Shown here: piece by piece, positions 35,259-44,274 of the stretch
How positions within the stretch are numbered: position 1 is the first letter of the stretch
Layout of the letters: each line of letters opens with the position of its first letter
Source: Wenzhouxiangella sp.
Lineage (GTDB): Bacteria > Pseudomonadota > Gammaproteobacteria > Xanthomonadales > Wenzhouxiangellaceae
DNA length: 54,471 nt
Direction: 5' to 3'
NCBI GenBank assembly: GCA_007134485.1
Contig: SLKT01000058.1
Location: 1 to 54,471, forward strand
Position numbers and translations under genes: made by a program
The notes under the pieces: model-generated
The model's input: the letters and a program-made list of their open reading frames with translations, nothing else
Databases searched by the model: none
What the model was told of the DNA's origin: nothing

Positions 35259-35563
35259 CCGAAGTCAGGGTCGACTTCACCGAGGCCGAGGATCACCCGG
35301 CCCTGCCCGGCCATTTTCCCGGCCAACCGGTCGTGCCCGGTGTAGTGTTGCTGGCGCGCGTTCATCAACTGGCCCGTCAGCGACTGGATTTCGCCCCGGG
35401 AGCCACGCGCTGGCAACGGATCAAGTTCCTCGGCCCGGTGCTGCCCGGCCAGCCCTGCAGCATGACGCTCACGGGTGATCGCGACGCCTTTTCCTTTGTC
35501 ATCACCACCAGTGACGACCGGCCGGTCGCGCGCGGACAGTGTCGACATGTCCCACTGGCGTGA
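35255..35563 (+). CDS. Hotdog-fold dehydratase (ApeI-like)
   Basis: The 102-residue protein carries the FabA/FabZ signature HFPGQPVVPGVVLLARVHQLA. Such single-hotdog proteins (ApeI) dehydrate 3-hydroxyacyl-ACP to the enoyl form during polyene extension, usually together with ApeP. The start at 35255 overlaps the ligase stop (ATGA), and the gene overlaps the acyltransferase downstream by 17 bp. Confidence 0.82.
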   Translation: MTEVRVDFTEAEDHPALPGHFPGQPVVPGVVLLARVHQLARQRLDFAPGATRWQRIKFLGPVLPGQPCSMTLTGDRDAFSFVITTSDDRPVARGQCRHVPLA

Positions 35564-36506
35564 CCGACCCGAAGGCGGCAACCGGTTCTGGCTGGCCCTG
35601 ATCCGCTGGGTCATCCTCAATGTCGGACGCGGTTTCGCCCAGGTGTTCATGGTCCCGACCGCGCTGTATTTCTTCCTGGTGCGCGGGGTCGAACGACGCG
35701 CCTCGAGACGCTGGCTGGAACGGGTTGAAGCACCGCGCCGGGGTTTTGTCGGCGTCATCACCCACATCTATACCTTTGCCATCACCATCGTCGACCGCGT
35801 GCTGTTGCTGTCCGGTCGCGAGGACGAACTCGACATTCGCGCAGAAGGCGTGGACGAGCTGATCGAAGTCCTGCGCCAGGGCAATGGCGCATTGTTGCTG
35901 GGTTCGCACCTGGGCAGTTTCGAGGCCATTCGGGTGTTCAGCCGCAAGGCGCCGCCGGAATGCCGCTACCTCAAGGTGGTCATGGATCGCCAGCAGAATT
36001 CCCTGATCACGCAGATGCTCGAGGAAATCAACCCGGATATTCGCGATACCGTGATCGATGCCCGCCAGCCCGGTCCCCAGATCATCCTGGAAGCATCCGA
36101 GGCGTTGTCCGACGGCGCCATGGTGGCCATGCTGGCCGATCGTATCTACCGTTCCGAGGCCTCGGTGCAGGTCCCTTTCGTTGGCCAGAGTGCGCCGCTT
36201 CCGGTCGCCCCGCTGGCCTTCGCCGCAGCCCTGGATGCGCCGGTGTTCCTGGTGTTCGGGCTGTACGAGGGCCGGCGGCGCTATCGCCTGGTGTTCGAGC
36301 CGCTGCCCCGGCCCGGACCGGCGCCCGAATCCCGGCGCGAGCGGCGCGCCCAATTGAACCAATGGGTGGCTGCCTATGCCCAACGTCTGGAATACCATGC
36401 ACGACAATATCCCTACAACTGGTTCAATTTCTATGATTTCAGTGCTGCTGATCAGTCTGCTGATGCTCAGCCCGGTGAACGGGGCACCGACCGACGCGTC
36501 GAATGA
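35547..36506 (+). CDS. LpxL-like lysophospholipid/lipid acyltransferase
   Basis: The 319-residue protein has an N-terminal membrane segment (about 18-45) and a HtrB/LpxL-like acyltransferase domain with LLLGSHLGSFEAIR as the catalytic His-x-Gly-x-x-x-Glu region. RIYRSEASVQVPFVGQ and the C-terminal PYNWFNFYDFS follow. It probably moves an acyl or aryl polyene group onto a lipid carrier. The start at 35547 lies inside the end of the ApeI-like gene. The 3' end overlaps the LolA-like gene by 74 bp, an unusually long overlap. Confidence 0.83.
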   Translation: MSHWRDRPEGGNRFWLALIRWVILNVGRGFAQVFMVPTALYFFLVRGVERRASRRWLERVEAPRRGFVGVITHIYTFAITIVDRVLLLSGREDELDIRAEGVDELIEVLRQGNGALLLGSHLGSFEAIRVFSRKAPPECRYLKVVMDRQQNSLITQMLEEINPDIRDTVIDARQPGPQIILEASEALSDGAMVAMLADRIYRSEASVQVPFVGQSAPLPVAPLAFAAALDAPVFLVFGLYEGRRRYRLVFEPLPRPGPAPESRRERRAQLNQWVAAYAQRLEYHARQYPYNWFNFYDFSAADQSADAQPGERGTDRRVE

Positions 36507-37005
36507 CGCGCTGGGCGCGCTGCTCGATCGTCTCGACATCCACGCCGAAAAGCGTATCGAATTCGTCGAGACCCGTCACTCGGACCTGCTCGACGAGCCG
36601 CTCGAAGTCCGTGGCGTGCTGTATCGCAAGGACAAGCAACTGGTCCGCGAAACCACCTCGCCACGCGAAGAGACCCACACCCTGAGCGAGCGCCATGTCG
36701 AAATCCGCAATCCGGCCGGGCACCGTCAGCGCTTCAGCCTGCGCCGGGCTCCGGAGCTCGGCGTGCTCCGCCAGGCGCTGCTGGCCATTCTGGAGCAGGA
36801 TCCCGAAGGGCTGGATCAGCACTTTTCCAGCACCATCACCGAGGAGGACGCAGACTGGACGCTGACACTGGTGCCCACGGACGAAGACCTGGGCAAACGG
36901 GTCGAGCGCCTGGAGCTGTTCGGCGCCGAACATCGCATCGAGGGCATGCGCATGGTGCTGGATGACGGCGAGGTCATCGAAACACACTTCAAATCCGATC
37001 CATGA
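36433..37005 (+). CDS. LolA-like periplasmic carrier
   Basis: The 190-residue product has a signal peptide (MISVLLISLLMLSPVNG) and a LolA-type beta-sheet domain with LEVRGVLYRKDKQLVRETTSP, SERHVEI and WTLTLVPTDEDLGKRVERL. Aryl polyene loci carry such a protein (ApeL) to move the lipid-linked pigment through the periplasm. The start at 36433 lies within the acyltransferase coding sequence in another frame; it is chosen because it begins the signal peptide. It overlaps the exporter gene by 4 bp. Confidence 0.82.
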   Translation: MISVLLISLLMLSPVNGAPTDASNDALGALLDRLDIHAEKRIEFVETRHSDLLDEPLEVRGVLYRKDKQLVRETTSPREETHTLSERHVEIRNPAGHRQRFSLRRAPELGVLRQALLAILEQDPEGLDQHFSSTITEEDADWTLTLVPTDEDLGKRVERLELFGAEHRIEGMRMVLDDGEVIETHFKSDP

Positions 37006-39272
37006 ACGGGCTGTGGCGGGCCCTGCTGGCGCTGGTCATCCTGGCCATTGCCGGACTGATCGCCAGCCGCCATCTCGATCTCGACTTTCGCCTCGACGCC
37101 TTCCTGCCGGCGCCGACCGATGCCGAGCAGGCCCTGGTGGTCGACCAGATTGGCGCCGGACCCGGCGGGCGACTGATCCTGGCGGCTGTCGAGGGCGGCC
37201 CGGTCGATGACCTGATCGAATTCAGCTCGGACCTGGCCGAGCGCTGGCGCGAGCTCGACGGTGTCGCGCGGGTCGACAATGGCGAGTTCGATCTCGATCC
37301 CGAAACCGAGGCGCTATTGATGCAGACCCGCTTTCTGCTGGTCGATGACATCGATGCGCGCGTCTCAGCCGAGGCCATCCAGGCCGGCCTGGATGACCGA
37401 CTGGCCGAACTGTCGCTGGCCGGGCGCCAGGCCGAGCGACTGATCCGGCGCGATCCGCTCGGTTTGCTGCCCGAACTGGCCGAACGACTGGCCGCGGCCG
37501 AGGCCGACGAAACGCTCGATGGCGTCTGGCTGGACGAGACGGGTGAACGCGCACTTCTGGCGGTGGTCAGCCAGTGGCCACCGTTTTCGATCAGCGAACA
37601 GAACGAACTGGTCGCGGCACTCGAGGCCGCCTTCGCCGCACTTGATGAAGACAATCAATGGCGCCTGACCCTGGGCGGGGCGCCGGTCATCGCGGTCGAC
37701 AGCGCCAGCCGCTCGCGATCCAACGCCATTGCATTGTCCATCGCCGGCAGTCTGTTCCTGCTGCTGGTCCTGAGTCTGGCGTGGCGCTCCCCGCAGCGGG
37801 TGATCGCCGGAGCATTGCCGCTGGCGGCCGGAGTGGTCTGCGGCACGATCGTCACTGCAGCGGTGTTCGACCAGGTTCACGGCCTGACCCTGGCGTTCGG
37901 ATTCACCCTGCTGGGCGTGGCCCTGGATTATCCCATCCACCTGTTCGGTCACGGCGCCGGAACCGGCCTGAAAACATCCGCCCGACGCATTCGCGCCCCA
38001 CTGCTGTTGGGTGCGGTCAGCACCCTGATTGCCTATCTGGCCATCTGGGCCTCGACCAGCCCGGGGCTCGCCCAGCTCGGCGCCTTTTCGGCCGCCGGCC
38101 TGGCCGGTGCCGCCCTGACCACACTGTTGTTGCCGGCCCTGGGTGTCAAAAGCTCCGCCAACAAGCCGGGCCGACCGGGCTGGACCCTGCACCTGCCCTG
38201 GCTGCCGGTGTTGCTGGCGCTGATGGCCCTGGCAGTATTCATCGGGCTGGGCCCAGAGCGATGGTCGGCGGACCTGACCCGGCTCAGTCCGGTCAACCTG
38301 GAATTGATGGAACACGACCGCGAGTTGCGCCAGGCCATCCGCGCAGGTGATGTCCGGCACCTTGTCGTGGTCCATGCCGATGAGCTCGAAGCGGTATTGC
38401 AGCAGACCGAAACGACCACCGAGGTCTTGGCCAGGGCGAAGAATCAAGGCGTTCTGGGCGGCTGGCAAAGCCCCACCGACCTGGTACCCAGTCGTGAACG
38501 CCAGCAGCAGCGCCGCGAGGACTGGCCGGATGTCGACACCCTGGCCCGCCGACTCGAACAGGCCGACACGCGATTCCGCGCCGATGCCTTCCAGGCGTTT
38601 CTGGACGACCGCGCCGAGCTGGACGAGCTGCCACCCATCGAGCCTCAAACCTGGCGCGGCAGCCCACTTGAACTGCGGGTCGATAGTCAATTGAGCCGCA
38701 TCGCGGATGGCTGGCGGGCGATCATCGTGCCCAGCGCGCTGCGCGATGCCGATGCCCTTGAAGCCTTGATGAACGAACACCAGGCCCCGGCCCGACTGGT
38801 GGATCTGCGCGCGACTTCAGAAGCCATGGTGGCCGCCTACCGCCGGGATGCCGGATCCAGCCTGGCCATCGCGCTGGGGCTGATCGTGGTGGTCTTGCTG
38901 GTCCGCCTGAGAAACATCGCCGTGACCCTGCGGGTTCTGGTGCCGCCACTGGCCGCGGTGATGTTCACGGCCGCGGTGTTTGCCGCGTTTGATCAGGGCC
39001 TGACCATTGTCCACCTGGTCGGCCTGTTGCTGGCCGCCGGCATCGGTCTGGATTTCGCCATATTCTCGACCACCCTGGCCGGCGATGATCGATCGCGGGC
39101 GCGCACCAACCAGGCCGTTTCCCTGTGCGCCCTGTCCAGCGGAGGTGTCTTTCTCATTCTCGGCCAATCCGACATCGGCCTGCTGCGCATGCTGGGTTTG
39201 ACGGTCGCTACGGGTATACTGCTGGCCTGGCTGTTCGCTCGCCTGTGCCAACCACCAACGAGGAGTGAATGA
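37002..39272 (+). CDS. MMPL/RND-type exporter of aryl polyene lipid
   Basis: The 756-residue inner-membrane protein shows the RND/MMPL duplicated layout: one helix at about 5-22, a large periplasmic loop at 23-245, five helices to about 385, a helix near 405-420, a second loop to about 620, and five more helices. Segments such as FGFTLLGVALDYPIHLFGH and AAGIGLDFAIFSTTLAG contain the acidic residues expected in the proton-relay helices. It matches ApeM-type exporters that pass the pigment lipid towards the outer membrane, probably to the LolA-like protein. It overlaps neighbours by 4 bp on both sides. Confidence 0.9.
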   Translation: MNGLWRALLALVILAIAGLIASRHLDLDFRLDAFLPAPTDAEQALVVDQIGAGPGGRLILAAVEGGPVDDLIEFSSDLAERWRELDGVARVDNGEFDLDPETEALLMQTRFLLVDDIDARVSAEAIQAGLDDRLAELSLAGRQAERLIRRDPLGLLPELAERLAAAEADETLDGVWLDETGERALLAVVSQWPPFSISEQNELVAALEAAFAALDEDNQWRLTLGGAPVIAVDSASRSRSNAIALSIAGSLFLLLVLSLAWRSPQRVIAGALPLAAGVVCGTIVTAAVFDQVHGLTLAFGFTLLGVALDYPIHLFGHGAGTGLKTSARRIRAPLLLGAVSTLIAYLAIWASTSPGLAQLGAFSAAGLAGAALTTLLLPALGVKSSANKPGRPGWTLHLPWLPVLLALMALAVFIGLGPERWSADLTRLSPVNLELMEHDRELRQAIRAGDVRHLVVVHADELEAVLQQTETTTEVLARAKNQGVLGGWQSPTDLVPSRERQQQRREDWPDVDTLARRLEQADTRFRADAFQAFLDDRAELDELPPIEPQTWRGSPLELRVDSQLSRIADGWRAIIVPSALRDADALEALMNEHQAPARLVDLRATSEAMVAAYRRDAGSSLAIALGLIVVVLLVRLRNIAVTLRVLVPPLAAVMFTAAVFAAFDQGLTIVHLVGLLLAAGIGLDFAIFSTTLAGDDRSRARTNQAVSLCALSSGGVFLILGQSDIGLLRMLGLTVATGILLAWLFARLCQPPTRSE

Positions 39273-39709
39273 AACGCGAGGACATCCACATCGCCGACCT
39301 GGTGCCGCACGCCGGAGCCATGGTGCTGCTCGATGAAGTCGTCGATTACGATACCGACCGCATTCACTGTCGCGCCACTATCGATCCGGCCGACGACCAT
39401 CCCCTGGCCGAACAACAGCGCCTGCCGGCCACCGCCCTGGCCGAATACGGCGCCCAGGCCATGGCCGTTCACGGTGGCCTGCTGAGCGCGCCGGGAACGG
39501 CACCGCGACCCGGACGTCTGGTCGCGCTGCGCCAGCTCGACCTGGCCGTCGATGGCCTGGATCACGCCATCGAGGTCGATGTATTCGGTCAGCGGCTGGG
39601 CGGTGACGAGTCCGGCAACCTGTACGAATTCCGGGTCAAGCACCACGAAACCCTGCTGGCCCATGGCAAGGCCACGGTCATGTTCATCAGCCAAGGAGAC
39701 GATGCGTGA
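39269..39709 (+). CDS. 3-hydroxyacyl-ACP dehydratase (ApeP-like)
   Basis: The 146-residue hotdog protein has LVPHAGAMVLLDEVVDYD and LAEYGAQAMAVHGGLL, the ApeP pattern in which His and Glu form the active site. In aryl polyene assembly ApeP pairs with the smaller ApeI-like subunit to make trans double bonds. It is coupled to the exporter upstream (ATGA) and to the reductase downstream (GTGA). Confidence 0.86.
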   Translation: MKREDIHIADLVPHAGAMVLLDEVVDYDTDRIHCRATIDPADDHPLAEQQRLPATALAEYGAQAMAVHGGLLSAPGTAPRPGRLVALRQLDLAVDGLDHAIEVDVFGQRLGGDESGNLYEFRVKHHETLLAHGKATVMFISQGDDA

Positions 39710-40464
39710 GCCGGCGAAGGAAATCCGCCCGTCCGGAAACCTGTCGCGCCCTGGTCACCGGCGGGTCCGGCGGTATCGGTCAGGCGATCTGTCAGATGCT
39801 GGCCGCCCAGGGCATGGAAGTCATCGTGCATGCATCCGGCAATCCCGGCAAGGCCGAGGAGACCGCGCGGGCCATCAGCGAGTCCGGCGGCCAAGCCCTG
39901 GCCGTACAATTCGACCTGACCGATGCCGAGGCGACCGAAAAGGCCATGGCCGATCTGGTCGACCCCGATCCGCTGGCGGTGGTGGTCCACAACGCCGGCA
40001 TTCATGACGATGCGCCCATGGCCGGCATGCAGGCCGTGCAGTGGCAGCGGGTCATGGAGATCAACCTGAATGGTTTTTACCGGGTGGTGCAACCGGCCCT
40101 GCTGGGCATGGCCCGGCTTCGCTGGGGCCGGGTCATCGCCATTTCCAGTGTGGCCGCGCGCCTGGGCAATCGCGGCCAGACCAACTACGCCGCCGCCAAG
40201 GCCGGACTGCACGGGGCGATCATCAGCCTGGCACGCGAAATGGCCAGCCGCGGAATTACCGCCAACACCATCGCCCCCGGGCTGATCGATACGGCCATGG
40301 TCGGGCAGGACGAAGCAGAGCGGGCGCTCGAGCTGATTCCGGCCGGGCGCATGGGAACCCCGGCCGAGGTCGCCACGCTGGTCGCATTCCTGTGTTCTGA
40401 GCCGGCCGGCTACATCAACGCCCAGATGATCGGGGTGGATGGCGGCATGGCGCCCGGCACATGA
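39706..40464 (+). CDS. 3-ketoacyl-ACP reductase (FabG/ApeQ-like)
   Basis: The 252-residue short-chain dehydrogenase has the cofactor loop VTGGSGGIGQ, HNAGIH, and the catalytic Ser-Tyr-Lys set in ISSVAARLG...NYAAAKAG. It reduces the beta-keto group during polyene chain extension, followed by the dehydratases. The GTG start overlaps the ApeP-like stop. The stop overlaps the GGDEF-EAL gene start by ATGA. Confidence 0.92.
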   Translation: MSRRRKSARPETCRALVTGGSGGIGQAICQMLAAQGMEVIVHASGNPGKAEETARAISESGGQALAVQFDLTDAEATEKAMADLVDPDPLAVVVHNAGIHDDAPMAGMQAVQWQRVMEINLNGFYRVVQPALLGMARLRWGRVIAISSVAARLGNRGQTNYAAAKAGLHGAIISLAREMASRGITANTIAPGLIDTAMVGQDEAERALELIPAGRMGTPAEVATLVAFLCSEPAGYINAQMIGVDGGMAPGT

Positions 40465-42968
40465 ACGCACCGTCGACAACCGAGGATCCGCGCGCCTGGC
40501 TGACCGAATCAACCCGTGCAGCCACGCTGGAGTCCCAGTTGTTTGGCGAGTTCTTCGAGGTCTCGCCCGATGCCATCATCCTGCTGGATACCTCCGACCG
40601 TGTCATCAAGGCCAATCCCGCCTTCCTGGACATGTTCGGTTACGACAACGGCGAGGTCGTCGGGAAAAAAATCAATGACCTGGTCGTGTCGCCGGACCAG
40701 CACGATGAAGCCAGCGTCATATCCATCGAGGCCCTGGAGCATCGCATCAACCGCCGCGAAACCGTTCGCTGCCGCAAGGATGGACAGCGGGTGGATGTCG
40801 AAATCTATGGCATGCCGGTCCATGTCGACGGTCGCCTGATCGGGATATACGGAATCTACCGTGACATCAGCAAGAAGTTGACCACGCTGCGCGCGCTCGA
40901 GGAAAGCCGGCACGCTTTTCAGACCATGGCCGAAAACACCGGGCAACTGGTCTATGACTACGATGTCATCAATGGCCGGATCCGCTGGCTCGGCGCAGTC
41001 GAGTCGGTACTCGGTTTCCCGCCGGATCAGGTGGGGAAGTTCAGCCTGGGCGACTGGGCCAGTCATATTCATCCCGACGACCGCGCCTCCTGCCTCGAGG
41101 CGCTCGAGGAATGTGACAAGTCCGGGGCTCGCTACCATGTTCAGTACCGTTTTCTGCGCCAGGACGGAGAATGGATTCCTGTTGAGGACATTGGCTCGTA
41201 CCTGCTCAATGACCAGGGAAAGCCGTATCGCAGCATCGGCACGATCGCCGATATCTCGCGCCGCAAGCAGCAGCAACTGGCGCTGTTCAATGCCCGCGAG
41301 CTGGCCGAGATTACCCTCAATGCGATCGCCGATGGTGTCATCCGCATCAACACGGCCGGCAGAATCGAATACATCAATGCCTCTGCCCGTAGATTGCTGG
41401 GCAGTGAAAACGGCGACGTGATCGGCGAGCCGATTGAATCCATCATCCAGCTTGACCCCAATGCCTCGGACCAGGAAACCGCCGAGCGGATCCGCCGCTG
41501 CCTGCACGGCCAGGAAATCCAGGTCGAGGATGGCCAGGCGTTCCTGCGCTCGCATGACGGGGCACGCCGCATCATCGACTTTTCAGCCGCTCCGGTGCGC
41601 GATTCCGATCAATCCATCATCGGTGCGGTCATTGCCTTCAGCGACATCAGCGAGCAGATCGAGATTCGCCAGCAACTGGCCTACCAGGCCGAACATGATG
41701 CCCTGACCGGCCTGGGCAATCGCTATCGCTTCGAATCGGAAGCCAATCGCCTGATTGCCGACAGCATGTCGGGTGAGCGAGAACACACGCTGTTGTACAT
41801 GGACCTCGACCAGTTCAAGATCGTCAACGACACCTGCGGACACCACGCAGGCGATGAACTGTTGCGCCGACTGTCGAAGCTGATCGGTGAACAGGTGCGT
41901 CGAGGCGACCTGCTGGCCCGACTGGGAGGCGATGAATTCGGGTTATTGCTGGCCGACTGCACGCCGGAAAAAGCGACCGACATCGCCGCGGGCATCATCC
42001 GCGAAGTCAATGACTTCCAATTAGTCTGGGACCAACAGCGTTTTTCCGTCGGCATCAGCATCGGGGTGGTTTCGCTGGCCGGCCAGAACGATTCGACCAG
42101 TCTGCTCAAGGCCGCCGATCAGGCCTGTTACGCAGCCAAGGACCAGGGCCGCAACCGCTATCACGTCTATTGCAGTGACGATCACGAGTTGCGGCGTCGC
42201 AGCAAGGAATTGCGCGCCGCGGCCGATGTCGATGCCGCCCTGGCCGACGGTCGCCTTGAATTGTTTTTCCAGCATATCAAGAATATTCAGGACGCAAGCG
42301 AGACCAGCCACTGTGAACTGCTGCTGCGCATGCGCAACCTGGCCGGCGAATTGGTTACGCCGGGAGACTTCATTCCCGGCGCCGAACGCTACGGCAAGAT
42401 GGCCGCCCTGGACGGCTGGGTGGTGGAAAAGGCCTTCACGACCATTACCGGATTGCAGGCAGCCAACCAGTTGCCGGTCAATTTCCGATGCTCGATCAAC
42501 CTGTCCGGCGCCACCGTCAACGATCCGGCCGTTCACGATCGAATCGGCCATCTGCTCGAGCAAACCGGGATCGATCCGGAGCTGATCTGCTTCGAAATCA
42601 CCGAGCACAGCGCCGTAACCCACTTCCGCAACGCGGCCCGCTTTCTGCAGAAAATGCGGGCGATGGGCTGCAAGATCATGCTCGATGATTTCGGCAGCGG
42701 GTTGAGTTCATTCACCTACCTGAAGATGCTGCCGGTCGACTACCTCAAGGTCGATGGCAACCTGATCACGGATATCGTCGCCAGCCCGTTCGATCTGGCC
42801 ATCGTGCAGGCCATCCAGACCGTGGCCCGTGCCTTCGACATTCCGGTCATCGCCGAACGAGTCGAATCAGTGGCTGTACTTGAAAAACTCCGGGAAATCG
42901 GCGTGGATTACGCGCAGGGCTATTACCTGCACCAGCCCGAACCATTTCCCGCGAACGAATCCGAATAA
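40461..42968 (+). CDS. PAS-PAS-PAS-GGDEF-EAL cyclic-di-GMP enzyme
   Basis: The 835-residue protein has three PAS domains (about 28-140, 150-270 and 280-400), then GGDEF and EAL domains. The GGDEF motif at about 489-493 is intact, and an RRGD inhibitory-site motif lies just upstream. The EAL motif reads Glu-Leu-Leu at about 619, but other catalytic residues remain: NLSG, EITEHS, DDFGSG (about 741), LKVDG and AERVES. It could therefore make or degrade c-di-GMP. No membrane segment is seen, so sensing is probably cytosolic. It is coupled by ATGA to the ketoreductase, which ties its expression to the pigment operon. Confidence 0.92.
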   Translation: MNAPSTTEDPRAWLTESTRAATLESQLFGEFFEVSPDAIILLDTSDRVIKANPAFLDMFGYDNGEVVGKKINDLVVSPDQHDEASVISIEALEHRINRRETVRCRKDGQRVDVEIYGMPVHVDGRLIGIYGIYRDISKKLTTLRALEESRHAFQTMAENTGQLVYDYDVINGRIRWLGAVESVLGFPPDQVGKFSLGDWASHIHPDDRASCLEALEECDKSGARYHVQYRFLRQDGEWIPVEDIGSYLLNDQGKPYRSIGTIADISRRKQQQLALFNARELAEITLNAIADGVIRINTAGRIEYINASARRLLGSENGDVIGEPIESIIQLDPNASDQETAERIRRCLHGQEIQVEDGQAFLRSHDGARRIIDFSAAPVRDSDQSIIGAVIAFSDISEQIEIRQQLAYQAEHDALTGLGNRYRFESEANRLIADSMSGEREHTLLYMDLDQFKIVNDTCGHHAGDELLRRLSKLIGEQVRRGDLLARLGGDEFGLLLADCTPEKATDIAAGIIREVNDFQLVWDQQRFSVGISIGVVSLAGQNDSTSLLKAADQACYAAKDQGRNRYHVYCSDDHELRRRSKELRAAADVDAALADGRLELFFQHIKNIQDASETSHCELLLRMRNLAGELVTPGDFIPGAERYGKMAALDGWVVEKAFTTITGLQAANQLPVNFRCSINLSGATVNDPAVHDRIGHLLEQTGIDPELICFEITEHSAVTHFRNAARFLQKMRAMGCKIMLDDFGSGLSSFTYLKMLPVDYLKVDGNLITDIVASPFDLAIVQAIQTVARAFDIPVIAERVESVAVLEKLREIGVDYAQGYYLHQPEPFPANESE

Positions 42969-43049
42969 CCATCCGCATGACTTTCGGCACTTCACCACAA
43001 TGGAGGCCTGTCGAATAATGGGTCCATCAAACGAGGGAGCGTTTGAATC

Positions 43050-44273
43050 ATGAAGGCCACGGCCTCACCATCTTCTAATCGGCTGGATCACCTGGATGTC
43101 TTGCGTGGGTTCGCGCTGTTCGGAATCCTGATCGTCAACTTCGAGTGGTTCGCCCGACCGTTGCAGGCCATCGTCATCGGCGCCGAACCGGGACTGTCCG
43201 GCGCCGACCTGGTGATCGACTGGCTGATCCAGACACTGGCCGAAGGCAAGTTCTACCCGCTGTTTTCCATGCTGTTCGGGGCCGGTTTCGCTTTGATGTT
43301 CGAGCGCGCCGTGCAACACCGAACGCCGTTCTGGGGGCTGTATCTTCGGCGCCTGTTCGTGTTGTTGCTGCTTGGTCTGGGTCACATGCTGCTGGTCTGG
43401 GCCGGAGACATCCTGGTGGTCTACTCTCTGTGCGCGTTCGTGATGGTGCTGCTGTTTCGCAACACGCCAATCAAGCGACTGTGGAAATGGGCGCTGTTCT
43501 TTTTCGTCCTGCCACTATCGTTCATGTGGATGAGCGCGGCATTCATTACCTTGAGCCAGTCCGATCCCGAATTGCATGCCCAGGTCATGGCCGAATTCGA
43601 AGGCGATGCCCAATCCATGCGCGAAGCCGTCGACCAGGCCATTCAGGTTCATGCCGAAGGCTCATGGGTGGACAATGTCGGCCAGCGCATTCGCGACGCT
43701 CAATTCACCCTGGGTAATGCATTGTTCTGGGTCCCGCCGATTCTGGGCTTCTTCTTGATCGGGCGCTGGTTGATCCAGACCGGGCGACTGACCCATCCGC
43801 ACGAGCATCGTATGTACTTCCGTCGCTGGCGAACACGCGGATTGGTGCTCGGGCTGCCGCTGGCCGTTGGCGCCACCACGCTGCTTTACAGGGCTGATTA
43901 CACCATTCCCACCTTGCCGGTGGCCACCGGAGCAACCTTGGCGATTGCCGCCGGCGTCTTGCTGTCGTTGTCCTACCTATCCATGATCACGCTGGGTAGC
44001 GAGCGGTTGAAGTTTCTGGCACCGGCCGGTCGCATGGCGTTGAGCAACTACCTGGCCCAATCCCTGTTCTGGACCTGGATGTTCTACGGCCACGGCCTGG
44101 GGCTGTGGGGCCAGGTGCCGCGCTGGTCACACTTGCTGCTGGCGCTGGGCTTTTTCGCCGTGCAGGTGTGGCTGTCGCACTGGTGGATGGCGCGTTTTCG
44201 CTTCGGCCCGGCCGAGTGGCTGTGGCGCAGCCTCACTTACTGGCAGGCACAGCCCATGCGCAGGTCAAACTGA
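43050..44273 (+). CDS. DUF418 (YeiB-like) membrane protein
   Basis: The 407-residue protein starts with the family motif RLDHLDVLRGFALFGILIVNF and has about ten membrane segments. LFSMLFGAGFALMFERA and the C-terminal DUF418 block AGRMALSNYLAQSLFWTWMFY are typical. Function is unknown; acyltransferase-3-like folds are distant relatives. It follows the c-di-GMP gene by 81 nt with its own GGGAG ribosome site and converges on the AsmA gene. Confidence 0.87.
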   Translation: MKATASPSSNRLDHLDVLRGFALFGILIVNFEWFARPLQAIVIGAEPGLSGADLVIDWLIQTLAEGKFYPLFSMLFGAGFALMFERAVQHRTPFWGLYLRRLFVLLLLGLGHMLLVWAGDILVVYSLCAFVMVLLFRNTPIKRLWKWALFFFVLPLSFMWMSAAFITLSQSDPELHAQVMAEFEGDAQSMREAVDQAIQVHAEGSWVDNVGQRIRDAQFTLGNALFWVPPILGFFLIGRWLIQTGRLTHPHEHRMYFRRWRTRGLVLGLPLAVGATTLLYRADYTIPTLPVATGATLAIAAGVLLSLSYLSMITLGSERLKFLAPAGRMALSNYLAQSLFWTWMFYGHGLGLWGQVPRWSHLLLALGFFAVQVWLSHWWMARFRFGPAEWLWRSLTYWQAQPMRRSN

Positions 44274-44274
44274 C

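Noticed and set aside
37365-38780. 471-codon minus-strand frame opposite the MMPL exporter
   Set aside because: It is Gln/Gly-rich antisense translation of a clear exporter gene.
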